From NCBI GenBank assembly GCA_965216945.1, contig CBDCGU010000003.1, positions 2,232,001-2,296,000 of the forward strand: DNA of 64,000 nucleotides, read 5' to 3'. The notes beneath the pieces are model-generated. The model had not been told where the DNA came from and did not search any database. It saw nothing but the letters and a program-made list of their open reading frames with translations. Shown in pieces: positions 7,997 through 17,242 of the stretch (positions are counted from its first letter, which is position 1; each line of letters begins with the position of its first letter). A program made the translations under genes and the position numbers. Origin of the DNA: DATHZQ01 sp965216945. GTDB taxonomy: Bacteria > Actinomycetota > Acidimicrobiia > Spongiisociales > UBA5794.

Positions 7997-9172
7997 TCAC
8001 TGCTCGAGCAGCTCGAGGAGCGCGGTGCTCCCCACCCTGATGCCGTATTCGATGCACGACTCGTTGACGTCGAACGTTGCAGAATGCAGGTCGGTCGTCC
8101 GGTCGGGGAGCGCAGAGCCGAGGCGGATCAGCGCCCCAGGCACCTGCTCCAGGAACCAGGCGAAGTCCTCGGAGCCCAGGCTCTGATGGGTCCCGGTCAC
8201 CTGAGGCTCGCCCAGTATGCGGCGCCCTGCGGTCTCGAACGCCTCGACGACGGCGTCGTGGTTCACGACGGGAGGAGAGCCCTTGACATAGGTGACCTCG
8301 GCGGTTGCGCCGAGGGGAGCGACCAGATCGTGCACGTGCTGTTCGACCACCTTGGGCATCGTGCGCCACAGATCGAGGTTGAAGAGCCGAACGGTGCCAC
8401 CCAGCTCGATCTGTGTCGGTATCACGTTGTCGGCCGATCCCCCGTCGACCCGCCCGAACACCATGGCGATGGTCTCTCTCGGGTCGACTCCGTGCCGGAG
8501 CAGACCGGGCAGATCCGTGATGACACGACCCGCTGCATAGGCCAGATCCACAGTCTGGTGTGGCCGTGAGGTGTGACCTCCCGGGCCGTGGAGACGGATC
8601 GTCACGCGATCGGACGCCCCGGTGATGCCTCCGCGGCGTAGCCCGATACTCCCCGCCGGCAGCGAAGGGTCGACGTGGAATGCGGCGATTGCGGACAGAT
8701 CGTCTGCGGCGCCTTCCTCGCAGAGCACCTTGGCGCCGCCCGGGATCTGCTCTTCGGCCGGCTGAAACAGAATGCGAACCCGGCCCGGCAGGTCGGAGGG
8801 TTCGAGCTTCGACAGGACTGCGGCGATGCCGACGCCGATGGCGGTGTGGACATCGTGGCCGCAGGCATGCATCACGCCGGCGTGCTGTGATCGGTAGGGA
8901 ACATCGTTCTCTTCGTTGATCGGGAGAGCGTCGAGGTCGGCCCGGAAGCCGACCACCCTTTCACCCTCGCCGATATCGAGGATCAGTCCCGTCCCGGCCG
9001 CCCGGACCCGTGGCCGCAGACCGAGCGCATGCAACCGCTCGGCCACCTTGCGCGTCGTGCGGTGCTCCGTCCACCCCACCTCTGGATAGACGTGCAGATC
9101 GCGTCGCAACGTCACCATCGACGGAGCGATGGCGCGGGCGTGCTCGATCACGGCAGCGGTGCGGTGGCCCAT
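7997..9172 (-). CDS. M20 family amidohydrolase/peptidase
   Basis: This 391-residue cytoplasmic metallohydrolase resembles the IAA-amino-acid/N-acyl amino-acid amidohydrolases of family M20D. Visible features are RADLDALP at 78-84, the metal-binding HACGHD block with Cys104 and His106, the Glu140-Glu141 pair in QPAEEQIPGGA, the dimerisation-domain GPGGHTSRPH, and SLGSEDFAWF near the C-terminus that supplies a last ligand. It probably hydrolyses an N-acyl amino acid; the substrate is open. It is convergent with tyrA and divergent from the YbdK-like gene over 92 bases. Confidence 0.9.
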   Translation of the reverse strand: MGHRTAAVIEHARAIAPSMVTLRRDLHVYPEVGWTEHRTTRKVAERLHALGLRPRVRAAGTGLILDIGEGERVVGFRADLDALPINEENDVPYRSQHAGVMHACGHDVHTAIGVGIAAVLSKLEPSDLPGRVRILFQPAEEQIPGGAKVLCEEGAADDLSAIAAFHVDPSLPAGSIGLRRGGITGASDRVTIRLHGPGGHTSRPHQTVDLAYAAGRVITDLPGLLRHGVDPRETIAMVFGRVDGGSADNVIPTQIELGGTVRLFNLDLWRTMPKVVEQHVHDLVAPLGATAEVTYVKGSPPVVNHDAVVEAFETAGRRILGEPQVTGTHQSLGSEDFAWFLEQVPGALIRLGSALPDRTTDLHSATFDVNESCIEYGIRVGSTALLELLEQ

Positions 9173-9264
9173 GGATGACCTCAGTCTAGCGAGGGGCCCT
9201 CTCCGGCGTATGGGGCGCCCGGCCCTTCCGTGCAGTAGTTTGACGGAAGTCGACGGAGGAGACA

Positions 9265-10401
9265 GTGACCGTGGAACGTCCCTCGTTCACCATCGGCGTG
9301 GAAGAGGAATACAAGATCGTCGACCTGGAGACGCGCGATCTGGTGCGGGATCTCCCCGGCGGGATGCTCGAAGAGATCGCCGAACGTGCCGAGGGTCAGG
9401 TGGGGCCCGAGTTCATGCGGTCGCAGATCGAAGTCGGGACCATCGTGTGTACCGGCGTCAAGCAGCTCCGCTCCGAGCTGGCGATGCTGCGGCGCAACGT
9501 CGCAGAGGTGGCCAACCGCCACGGCCTTGCCCCCATCTCGGCTTCGACCCATCCATTCGCCGCCTGGAGCGACCAGCTCAACACCGACAAGGAGCGGTAC
9601 AACGCCCTTGCCGAGGCGATGGGTGGAGTGGCCAGGCGGCTGCTCATCTCCGGGATGCACGTGCATGTCGCCATCGAGAACGAGGATCTGCGTATCGATC
9701 TGATGAACCAGCTGGTGTACTTCATGCCGCACCTGCTGGCGATCAGCACCTCATCCCCCTTCTGGCACGGCATCGACACGGGCTTGAAGAGCTACAGGAC
9801 GTCGGTCTTCCGGTCGCTGCCCCGTACCGGCATGCCCGACGAGTTCGCCAGCTGGGGTGACTACCGCCGCCACGTCGACGTGCTGGTGGAAGCCGGGGTC
9901 ATCGAGGACGCCACCAAACTCTGGTGGGATCTCCGCCCCAGCGACCGCTACCCGACACTCGAGATGCGGGCCTCGGACATCTGCACCAACATCGACGATG
10001 CGATGACGGTGGCGTCGCTGTATCTGTGCCTCCTGAGCATGATGTACCGGATGCGCTCCGACAATCAGCGCTGGCGTCACTACTCCCGGATGTTGCTGAG
10101 CGAGAACCTGTGGCGGGCCCAGCGCTATGGCATATCCGAGGGGCTCATCGACTTCGGCAGGGGTGAGATCGTGCCCTATGACGAGCTGTGGGGTGAGCTG
10201 CTCGACATGGTGCACCGGGATGCGGTGGAGCTCGACTGCGTCGAGGAGCTCGAGCACGGCAACTTCATCCTGTCCAGAGGCACGAGCGCCGACAAGCAGG
10301 TCGCCACCTATCGCGAGGCGCTTGCCGAGGGCGTCGATCAGATCGATGCCCTCAAGCGTGTTGTCGACTTCCTCGTTGCCGAGACGGTGCGCGACATCTG
10401 A
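9265..10401 (+). CDS. Carboxylate-amine ligase, GCS2/YbdK family
   Basis: The 378-residue protein belongs to glutamate-cysteine ligase family 2. It begins with the diagnostic TIGVEEEYKIVD block at residues 9-20, and has SASTHPFAAW, GMHVHVAIE and FRSLPRTGMPDEFASW, all shared with YbdK and related ATP-dependent carboxylate-amine ligases. E. coli YbdK has weak gamma-glutamyl-cysteine ligase activity; some actinobacterial homologues make other gamma-glutamyl compounds. The start is GTG 9265 with GGAGGA at 9255-9260 four bases upstream. The gene is monocistronic, with a hairpin just after its stop. Confidence 0.9.
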   Translation: MTVERPSFTIGVEEEYKIVDLETRDLVRDLPGGMLEEIAERAEGQVGPEFMRSQIEVGTIVCTGVKQLRSELAMLRRNVAEVANRHGLAPISASTHPFAAWSDQLNTDKERYNALAEAMGGVARRLLISGMHVHVAIENEDLRIDLMNQLVYFMPHLLAISTSSPFWHGIDTGLKSYRTSVFRSLPRTGMPDEFASWGDYRRHVDVLVEAGVIEDATKLWWDLRPSDRYPTLEMRASDICTNIDDAMTVASLYLCLLSMMYRMRSDNQRWRHYSRMLLSENLWRAQRYGISEGLIDFGRGEIVPYDELWGELLDMVHRDAVELDCVEELEHGNFILSRGTSADKQVATYREALAEGVDQIDALKRVVDFLVAETVRDI

Positions 10402-10405
10402 GACC

Positions 10406-10432
10406 CCGAGCGGGCCCAGCGGGGCCCCTCGG
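10406..10432 (+). terminator. Probable hairpin terminator after YbdK-like gene
   Basis: CCGAG at 10406-10410 and GGGCCC at 10412-10417 pair with GGGCCC at 10422-10427 and CTCGG at 10428-10432, leaving a bulged C and a four-base AGCG loop. It starts five bases after the stop codon. There is no T tract. Confidence 0.6.
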
Positions 10433-10494
10433 TAGGATCGCCTGACCCAACTCCCGGCGCTGCTCGGTGGCGGAGCCGAAGCAGGAGGTCTGCG

Positions 10495-11829
10495 ATGTCG
10501 GACGAATTCTTTCAGGCGGTGTCGACTCCGATCGGATTCGGCGGTCTCGACTCGGATGATCCCTTCTCCTACAAGGTCTACGACCCCGATCGCACCGTGC
10601 TGGGCAAGCGCATGGAGGATCACCTGCGCATCGCTGTGTGCTACTGGCACTCCTTTGCGTGGCCCGGGTCGGATGTGTTCGGTGCGGGGACCTTCGACCG
10701 GCCGTGGATCCACGCAGCGGGCGACCCGATCGCAGCGGCCAAACAGAAAGCCGACGCCGCCTTCGAGTTCTTCGCCAAGCTCGGGACGCCGTTCTTCTGC
10801 TTCCACGACGTCGACGTCGCACCCACCGGCGACACGTTCGCCGAGTCGGCCCGCTTTCTCGACACGATGGTCGACTACGTGGCGCAGAAGATGGCGGAGA
10901 CGGGCGTCGAGCTGCTGTGGGGCACGGCGAACGTGTTCAGCCATCCGCGGTTCGCCGCCGGGGCTGCGACCAACCCGGATCCGGAGGTGTTCGCCTATGC
11001 GGCCGCCCAGGTGAAGCACGCCCTCGAGGCGACCCACCGCCTCGGAGGCGCGAACTACGTGCTGTGGGGCGGCCGGGAGGGGTATGAGACGCTTCTCAAC
11101 ACCGACTTCGGGCGCGAGGGAGACCAACTCGCCCGTTTCCTCTTCATGGTGGCGGAGCACAAACGTGCGATCGGCTTCGAAGGCACGCTCCTCATCGAGC
11201 CGAAGCCCCAGGAACCGACCAAGCACCAGTATGACTACGACTGCCAGTCGGTCCACGGCTTTCTGGAGCGATACGATCTTGCCGGGGAGTACCGAGTCAA
11301 CATCGAGGTGAACCACGCCACCCTGGCCGGTCACAGCTTCCACCACGAGATCGCGTACGCCGTCGAATCCGGGATCTTCGGGAGCGTCGATGCCAATCGT
11401 GGTGACTACCAGAACGGCTGGGACACCGACCAGTTCCCCAACTCCGTCGACGAGCTGTCGCTGGCCATGTACGAGATCCTGCGCGGCGGGGGGTTCACCA
11501 CCGGTGGATTCAACTTCGACACCAAGCTGCGCCGGCAGAGCATGGCCCGGGAGGATCTCTTCCACGGCCACATCGGAGGCATCGACACCCTGGCACGGGC
11601 GCTGCTCGTGGCTGCCAAGCTGATCGAAGACGGCACCCTGGGCCAGGCGCGCGCCGACCGTTACTCCGGATGGGAGTCGGAGTTGGGCGAGGGCATCCTC
11701 GGCGGGGGCGAGACGCTGGCGACCTTGGAGGCGAAGGTGATGTCCGGTGCGATCGATCCTTCCCCGGTCTCCGGCCGGCAAGAGCATCTGGAGAACGTGG
11801 TCAACCAAGCGATCTGGTCGGTCGGCTGA
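10495..11829 (+). CDS. xylA: Xylose isomerase
   Basis: This 444-residue enzyme interconverts D-xylose and D-xylulose (and glucose/fructose). It has the longer class II layout typified by E. coli XylA. The catalytic pair His104-Asp107 and the metal ligands Glu235, Glu271, His274, Asp299, Asp310 and Asp312 all fall in the expected spacing, with the LIEPKPQEPTKHQYD block around 233-247. AGGAGGT at 10483-10489 is five bases before ATG 10495. No xylulokinase or xylose transporter lies nearby, so it is an orphan here, followed 45 bases later by nadE. Identification is secure. Confidence 0.97.
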   Translation: MSDEFFQAVSTPIGFGGLDSDDPFSYKVYDPDRTVLGKRMEDHLRIAVCYWHSFAWPGSDVFGAGTFDRPWIHAAGDPIAAAKQKADAAFEFFAKLGTPFFCFHDVDVAPTGDTFAESARFLDTMVDYVAQKMAETGVELLWGTANVFSHPRFAAGAATNPDPEVFAYAAAQVKHALEATHRLGGANYVLWGGREGYETLLNTDFGREGDQLARFLFMVAEHKRAIGFEGTLLIEPKPQEPTKHQYDYDCQSVHGFLERYDLAGEYRVNIEVNHATLAGHSFHHEIAYAVESGIFGSVDANRGDYQNGWDTDQFPNSVDELSLAMYEILRGGGFTTGGFNFDTKLRRQSMAREDLFHGHIGGIDTLARALLVAAKLIEDGTLGQARADRYSGWESELGEGILGGGETLATLEAKVMSGAIDPSPVSGRQEHLENVVNQAIWSVG

Positions 11830-11874
11830 CCCCGACCAGCGGGAGCACCCGGTCGAGACTCCTAACCTGACAGA

Positions 11875-13590
11875 ATGAGCTTCTTGCGGGTCGCCTGCGC
11901 CCAGATCAACCCGACCGTGGGCGACTTGGACGGCAACGCCGCGCTGATCCTCGATGCCATGGCCTGGGCGGAGCGCGGGCAAGCCGACGTGCTGCTGCTC
12001 CCAGAGCTGGTCGTGACCGGCTATCCACCAGAGGACCTCCTGCTGCGGGAGTCCTTCGTCGCCGGCAACGTCGCCGTCGTCGAGAAGCTGGCGGCGGCGT
12101 CGGGCAGCACAGCCGTCGTGGTCGGCTTTGTCGATCCGGTTGCTGAGATCGACCACCCTGACGACTCGGTACACCGAACCATCGCCAATGCCGCCGCCGT
12201 CCTCGCCGGCGGCGAGGTCAAGGGCGTCTTCCACAAGTGTCTGCTTCCGAACTACGGCGTGTTCGACGAGGCGCGCTACTTCGTCCCGGGGCGTTTCCCC
12301 GACCAGCTGTGGGAGATCGCCGGGATTCCGGTGGGAGTCTCGGTGTGCGAGGACATCTGGTCGCACTCCGGGCCACCGGGACGCCAGGCGGAAGCCGGCG
12401 CTGCCGTGCTGCTCAACATCAACGGGTCCCCGTACCACCACGGCAAGGGAACCGAGCGCGCCGCCCTGCTGGCGGACGAGGCGAAGCGCTCGGCAACACC
12501 CGTCGTCTATCTCAACATGGTCGGCGGCCAGGACGAGCTCGTGTTCGACGGCGACTCGATGGTGTTCGCGGCCGACGGCGAATGCCTCTATCGCGCAGCC
12601 CAATTCGCGGAGGAGCGTTTCGTGGTGGATGTGCCACTCGCCTCTCATCCGGTGCCACCGGCGGCTATCCGCGTCACTGCCTCCAGTCCCCACGGGGAGC
12701 AGACTCCTCGCACACCAGACCCCTCGCTGCCCAGGATGAGCGACGAGGAGGAGGTCTACACCGCATTGGTGACGGGGCTCCGCGATTACGTGCAGAAGAA
12801 CGGCTTCGGCGAGGTGGTGATCGGGCTGTCCGGAGGGATCGACAGTGCGCTCACGGCGGCGATCGCAGTCGATGCGCTCGGTCCCGATGCGGTGTGGGGC
12901 ATCACCATGCCGGCTCGCTACTCGTCGGAAGGGTCGTGGAAGGATTCGGAGGACCTCGCCGCCCGGCTGGGATGCCGGTTCGACGTGATCGCCATCGACT
13001 CGATCTTTGGCGAGTTCCTCGGGGCGCTGGGCGATGTGTTTGCCGGAACGCCCAGTGGAGTTGCCGAGGAGAACCTCCAAGCGAGGATTCGTGGTGCCGT
13101 CATCATGGCGATGTCGAACAAGTTCGGGGGGATGGTCGTCGCCACGGGCAACAAGTCCGAAATGGCCGTCGGGTACGCAACGCTCTATGGCGACATGGCC
13201 GGCGGTTACGCCGTGCTGAAGGACGTGTTCAAGACGCTCGTCTACCGCCTGTCCGAGTGGCGGAACCGGCGGGGCGAGGTGATCCCCAGGGCGATCATCG
13301 ACAAGCCGCCCTCTGCCGAGCTCCGTCCCGACCAGAAGGACACAGATTCCCTCCCCGACTATGCCCTTCTCGACGAGGTCTTGCGTCGCTACGTCGAGCT
13401 GGACATGTCGGTCGAGGAGATTGTCGCCGCCGGGGTCGACCCCGAGCTGGTTGGACGCGTGGCGCGCATGGTCGACCGCAACGAGTACAAGCGGCGCCAG
13501 GCCGCCCCTGGCGTCCGCATCACCCGCAAAGCATTCGGCAAGGACCGCCGTCTCCCGATCACCAATGGCTACGATCCGCGCCGCTCATGA
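11875..13590 (+). CDS. nadE: Glutamine-dependent NAD+ synthetase
   Basis: The 571-residue protein makes NAD from deamido-NAD, ATP and glutamine. The N-terminal carbon-nitrogen hydrolase domain supplies ammonia with the triad Glu44, Lys121 and Cys158 (in VSVCEDIW). The C-terminal synthetase has the ATP pyrophosphatase loop SGGIDSA at 319-325, ATGNKSEMAVGYATLYGD and DKPPSAELRP. Length and order match glutamine-dependent NadE. Its stop overlaps the ATG of the class IV aminotransferase (ATGA), so the two are cotranslated together with the next orphan gene. Confidence 0.97.
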   Translation: MSFLRVACAQINPTVGDLDGNAALILDAMAWAERGQADVLLLPELVVTGYPPEDLLLRESFVAGNVAVVEKLAAASGSTAVVVGFVDPVAEIDHPDDSVHRTIANAAAVLAGGEVKGVFHKCLLPNYGVFDEARYFVPGRFPDQLWEIAGIPVGVSVCEDIWSHSGPPGRQAEAGAAVLLNINGSPYHHGKGTERAALLADEAKRSATPVVYLNMVGGQDELVFDGDSMVFAADGECLYRAAQFAEERFVVDVPLASHPVPPAAIRVTASSPHGEQTPRTPDPSLPRMSDEEEVYTALVTGLRDYVQKNGFGEVVIGLSGGIDSALTAAIAVDALGPDAVWGITMPARYSSEGSWKDSEDLAARLGCRFDVIAIDSIFGEFLGALGDVFAGTPSGVAEENLQARIRGAVIMAMSNKFGGMVVATGNKSEMAVGYATLYGDMAGGYAVLKDVFKTLVYRLSEWRNRRGEVIPRAIIDKPPSAELRPDQKDTDSLPDYALLDEVLRRYVELDMSVEEIVAAGVDPELVGRVARMVDRNEYKRRQAAPGVRITRKAFGKDRRLPITNGYDPRRS

Positions 13591-14423
13591 GCGTGCTGGG
13601 ACAGATTCTCGTCGACGGCGTTGCACTTGACCCGGCCGAGGCAACGATCTCGGTGCTCGACATCGGGCTGCAGCGGGGATACGGCTGTTTCGAGAGCATC
13701 CGCTCGTACGGCGGCAAGCCGTTCCGGCTCGGACCGCACCTCGACCGGCTCGAGGGGAGCGCGGCGGCGCTCCGCATGCCGCTGCCCCATCGCACCGATC
13801 TGGAGCGTTGGATCCGCCACCGCGCCGCCGAGGGTGACTGCTCGGTACGCATCATGTGCACCGGCGGCCTCGACCAGAACGAGCCGGGCGTGGCGAGTCG
13901 GTGCATCGTCATCGCCAACACGCTGCCCGAGGTGCCACCGACGCTGCGGCTCCAATCGCGGGTCGCCCCCTGGCATCCCGATGGCGAGTGGTCGGAGCTC
14001 ACGGCCGCCAAGACGCTCTCGTACGGACCCAACCTCGCCGCACGCCTCGCCGCGATCGCAGACGGCTTCGACGACGCTCTGCTCATCGGCCCCAGCGGCG
14101 CCGTGCTCGAAGGACCGACGTATTCGATCGGCTGGATCATCGGCAACCGCCTGGAGGTGCCCGGCCCGGAGCTCGGCATCCTGGCCGGCGTGACGACGAC
14201 GGCCGTCTGTGAGGTCGCACCACAGCTGGGTCTCGACGTCGCTCCGGGCTCCTACCCCGTCGACCGGCTCTTCTCGGCCGACGAGGTGATGGCGATGTCG
14301 ACATTGCGGGCGGTTCGCCCCGTGCTGTTCGTCGACGACGTGAAGCTTCGTCGCGGTCCGTATGGCGATCGGCTCAACCGGCTCTACGACGAGCTGGTCG
14401 AACGTGAGTTGTCGGCAGCGTGA
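13587..14423 (+). CDS. Class IV aminotransferase (aminodeoxychorismate lyase/BCAT-like)
   Basis: This 278-residue PLP enzyme has fold type IV. Lys142 in LTAAKTLSYGPN is the probable Schiff-base lysine, and Glu175 with the following GP is the usual cofactor-contacting block. The N-terminus contains DIGLQRGYGCFESIRSYGG, and the C-terminus LFSADEVMAMSTLRAVRPV. These fit both 4-amino-4-deoxychorismate lyase and D- or branched-chain aminotransferases; the short length favours the lyase or D-amino-acid type. It overlaps nadE by four bases and the next gene by GTGA. No pabB homologue is close, so the exact reaction is open. Confidence 0.85.
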   Translation: MSVLGQILVDGVALDPAEATISVLDIGLQRGYGCFESIRSYGGKPFRLGPHLDRLEGSAAALRMPLPHRTDLERWIRHRAAEGDCSVRIMCTGGLDQNEPGVASRCIVIANTLPEVPPTLRLQSRVAPWHPDGEWSELTAAKTLSYGPNLAARLAAIADGFDDALLIGPSGAVLEGPTYSIGWIIGNRLEVPGPELGILAGVTTTAVCEVAPQLGLDVAPGSYPVDRLFSADEVMAMSTLRAVRPVLFVDDVKLRRGPYGDRLNRLYDELVERELSAA

Positions 14424-14848
14424 GCGATACTCTGATCCTGCTGCGGGCGATCGACCGTCTCTACGCAGACGTCGTGACCGCACCCGAAGCCTGGGGCGAG
14501 CAGGCGTTCGCCGATTGGGCGAGCGACGCCACCGCCGGAGGCGTGACCAAACATCAGGCCCGCGCCGTGCGGCGGTGCATGAGGATGGCCGAGCGGCTGC
14601 GCGACTTCTGGCTGAGGGGCGAGGCCGCGGTGGTGGCGGACGACTGGCGCACCCGAGTCGACGTCGCCCTCGGTCCGCGGGCATGGCGACCGACCCTCGA
14701 GTTGGCGCGGCACGGCCTCGATTCGCAACCGTCCGCCGAGATGTTCGAACAGGTGCAGACCCGGTTCCGTGTCGTGAACTCGGAGCCTTGGATGGACGGC
14801 ATGGACTACGACACATGGCTGACCACCGTCTCAGGTAGAGAGGACTAG
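14420..14848 (+). CDS. Conserved hypothetical protein
   Basis: I do not recognise this 142-residue protein. It is acidic-basic mixed and probably helical, with no membrane segment or signal peptide. A cluster of arginines and two Cys-free halves surround an AVRRCMRMAERLRDF segment, the only Cys being in that segment. The GTG start at 14420 overlaps the aminotransferase stop (GTGA), so it is the third gene of the nadE unit. Coupling suggests a shared condition of expression but gives no function. Confidence 0.75.
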   Translation: MSDTLILLRAIDRLYADVVTAPEAWGEQAFADWASDATAGGVTKHQARAVRRCMRMAERLRDFWLRGEAAVVADDWRTRVDVALGPRAWRPTLELARHGLDSQPSAEMFEQVQTRFRVVNSEPWMDGMDYDTWLTTVSGRED

Positions 14849-14873
14849 TCCCGTTCGGCAGTACAATGGCGCC

Positions 14874-15434
14874 ATGCAGTTCCGCACACGAGTTGGGTTC
14901 CTGATCGCTGTCTTCGCCGTGCTGGCCGCTGCCTGCTCTGGCGGCGACGATGGTGAAGGTACGACGACGACGGCGACTGAAGCCACCATCACCACCCTGG
15001 CCGATGCCGGCGCAGCAGGCTCCGGCTCCGAGGACGACTCGAGCTCGCAAGACACGACCACCACATCGGTGGTCGTCAGCGACGAGGAGGACGACGGTGT
15101 GGCGGTGCCCACGTTCTCGATCGTGAGTCGCGAGGAGGGCGAAGACGGCGATACCGTGGTCGTGCTGCTCGATACCGAGAGCTATGACACGCTGACGGAC
15201 ATCGATCTCCAGAACGTCGTGTCCGTCGTCGTCGACGACTTCCCCCCGGTGTACGAAGCCCATGTCGTCGACAGCGAGGAAGTCACCGCGCTCGTCGTGG
15301 CTCCTGCATCCGACATCGACGCCGAAGCCCAGCGGCTGATGGATCTTCACTACCTGGTGCGCCTCGAAGAAGGCTTCCGCATCGTCTACGTCGGTCCCTT
15401 CGAGGACACGCCGTCGGCGATCCTCGGTAGCTGA
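14874..15434 (+). CDS. Putative lipoprotein, acidic
   Basis: The 186-residue protein starts with a short basic stretch and a hydrophobic segment ending in a lipobox, LAAAC, with Cys20 as the likely lipidated residue. A 60-residue low-complexity linker rich in Thr, Ser, Asp and Gly follows, then a compact domain of about 100 residues with alternating hydrophobic strands (TVVVLLDTESYD, LQNVVSVVVDDF, ALVVAP). The final domain's layout would fit a small periplasmic binding or sensor domain but is not recognised. The gene starts 25 bases after the nadE unit. Confidence 0.78.
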   Translation: MQFRTRVGFLIAVFAVLAAACSGGDDGEGTTTTATEATITTLADAGAAGSGSEDDSSSQDTTTTSVVVSDEEDDGVAVPTFSIVSREEGEDGDTVVVLLDTESYDTLTDIDLQNVVSVVVDDFPPVYEAHVVDSEEVTALVVAPASDIDAEAQRLMDLHYLVRLEEGFRIVYVGPFEDTPSAILGS

Positions 15435-15586
15435 GGCTTTCGCCGCAAACAGGCTCGGGTCAGGGGGCGGCGGAGCTTGCCCACCCGAGCACCCTCATCT
15501 CGGGCCCCGAATCCGCAACGGCCCGCCCGTGGCCGTCTCGCAACGGTTCACCGGCCGCGCTCGTTTGGCGTACAGAGGTTGTGGAT

Positions 15587-16972
15587 CTACAGGAGGAGCA
15601 CGGCGGTGAGGAGGAAGCCGCCGAAGCCGACGAGGTCGGTCACGGTCGTCAGGAAGATGTTCGAGGCGAGGGCGGGGTCCTGACCCGTGCGGCGGAGCAC
15701 GACGGGGATCGCCGCACCTGCGAAGCCGGAGACGACCAGGTTGACGGCGACCGCAACGGCCACGACGATCGCAAGCTTGCCGTTGCCCGTGACGGCGCCG
15801 ACCAGCAGACCCGCGGTGATCGACATGGCGGATGCGTTGACGAGGGCGACGGCGGTCTCGCGACGGATGGCGCGTAGGGCGCGGCCCGGCGGCAGATCGC
15901 CCATCGCCATGGCGCGGATCATGACGGCGAGGCTTTGCGCTCCCGTGTTGCCGCCGAGCAGAGCCACCATCGGCATCAGCGCTGCCAGGATCGCATCCCG
16001 CTCGATGATGTCCTCGAACCGGCTGATGACGAATGCGATCAGGCCGGCGATGCCGAGGTTGACCAGGATCCACGGCAGACGCCGCCGTACCGATGTCCGC
16101 ACCGGGGTGTAGACCCCCTCCTCCTCACCGGCGCCGACCATCACTGCGATGTCCTCGCCGGCCTCCTCCTGCACGGCTTCCATCGCTTCGTCCACCTTGA
16201 CCATTCCGATGAGCGACCGGTTGTGATCCACCACCGGGAGTGCAAGCAGGCGGTAGCGCTGGATGAGCTCGGTGACAACCTCACGATCGGCGTCCACGGT
16301 CACCCGGTACGGGTTGTGGACCATGATCTCGTCGAGCGCCTGACCGGGTCGGGCGAACACCAACTCGCGGAAGGGCACGACGCCGAGTAGGCGCCGATCG
16401 TCGTCGACCACGTAGACATAGGCGAGGTTCGAACCGAGGTCGGCGTGGAGCCTGCGCAAGGCCTCGATCGCCTCGCCCGCACTCAGGCCGCTGGGCAGCG
16501 AGGCTACTTCCGTGGTCATCATTCCGCCCGCACTGTCCGGTGCGTAGGCCAGCAGACGGCCGATCTCGGCGGCGGCGAGCGGCTCGAGCTCCCCGAGCAC
16601 GGCCAGGCGGGCGTCGTCGTCGAGCGCCCCGATGAGGTCGGCCGCTTGGTCGGCATCCATCTCGGCGACGAGTGCGGCGGCGCGTCTCGGGCTCATCTCC
16701 TCGACGACGTCGGCGGCTGCCTCGGGCCGCATCTCGTCGAGCACGTCGCCCGCATCCTCGGTGTCGAGGTCGACGATGAGGCCGGCCGCCGACTTCGAAT
16801 CGAGTGCCTCGAGGATGTCCGCGGCGTCGTGCGGGTCGCCCTCGACCAAGGCCTCCCACTCGGCCTGGTGTGTGTCGATGTACTCCTCAGCGTCCTCAGG
16901 CCGGCGTCGTGCGAGGTCGCGCAGACGTTCGGTGACGGCTCTCTGGAACGGGAGTCTCATGGCGCACCGCAT
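15587..16972 (-). CDS. mgtE: Magnesium transporter MgtE
   Basis: This 461-residue inner-membrane protein is a Mg2+ channel of the MgtE family. An N-terminal superhelical MgtE_N domain with repeated DAADILEAL-like helices (about residues 45-145) is followed by two CBS domains (about 150-270), a connecting helix, and five membrane segments from about residue 310. The pore signature is visible in MPMVALLGGNTGAQSLAV. The N-domain and CBS pair close the channel when cytoplasmic Mg2+ is high. ATG 16972 (MRCAM) and ATG 16960 are both possible; neither has a good ribosome-binding site. It is divergent from selD across 270 bases that form a structured leader. Confidence 0.95.
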   Translation of the reverse strand: MRCAMRLPFQRAVTERLRDLARRRPEDAEEYIDTHQAEWEALVEGDPHDAADILEALDSKSAAGLIVDLDTEDAGDVLDEMRPEAAADVVEEMSPRRAAALVAEMDADQAADLIGALDDDARLAVLGELEPLAAAEIGRLLAYAPDSAGGMMTTEVASLPSGLSAGEAIEALRRLHADLGSNLAYVYVVDDDRRLLGVVPFRELVFARPGQALDEIMVHNPYRVTVDADREVVTELIQRYRLLALPVVDHNRSLIGMVKVDEAMEAVQEEAGEDIAVMVGAGEEEGVYTPVRTSVRRRLPWILVNLGIAGLIAFVISRFEDIIERDAILAALMPMVALLGGNTGAQSLAVMIRAMAMGDLPPGRALRAIRRETAVALVNASAMSITAGLLVGAVTGNGKLAIVVAVAVAVNLVVSGFAGAAIPVVLRRTGQDPALASNIFLTTVTDLVGFGGFLLTAVLLL

Positions 16973-17012
16973 GGTAGGGGGGCCTGCTTCCGGCTCCCGG
17001 ATGGTCGCGTGA

Positions 17013-17110
17013 CCGGCCATCCCCAGGCGTGCTGAGGATGGCCGGACACAAGAACAGGCCCCCCAGGGGGGACGAGGGGGCCTGTCGACGGCCCGGGAAG
17101 AACCCGGACC
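17013..17110 (-). promoter_or_regulatory. Structured leader upstream of mgtE
   Basis: Read on the mgtE strand, three hairpins lie 40-140 bases before the start: a small one of CCGGG/CCCGG near 17092-17107, a 10-bp stem pairing 17085-17076 with 17063-17054 (ACAGGCCCCC arms), and a 10-bp stem pairing 17045-17036 with 17022-17013 (CCGGCCATCC arms). mgtE genes are often controlled by the M-box Mg2+ riboswitch, but I do not see the conserved GGTGAGGCTCCT-like core. The structures are real; their role is unproven, and as palindromes they could also act on the selD side. Confidence 0.5.
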
Positions 17111-17242
17111 ACCCCAATCATATTGACCGACGACTCGACGTCGAGTCGGAAACCCGTCGTGGATTCGACGCCGCGGCGCCGCCTCATCAGGTCGGTGGCG
17201 GCGGCCACTCCGATCCGGCCAAGCGGCCGTACACTCCCTCAG

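Noticed and set aside
9751..13080. 1109-codon minus-strand frame
   Set aside because: It is antisense to xylA and nadE, both with complete catalytic motifs; long false frames are normal at this GC.
16973..17242. M-box riboswitch upstream of mgtE
   Set aside because: The conserved core was not found on the mgtE strand; only unspecific hairpins are supported.
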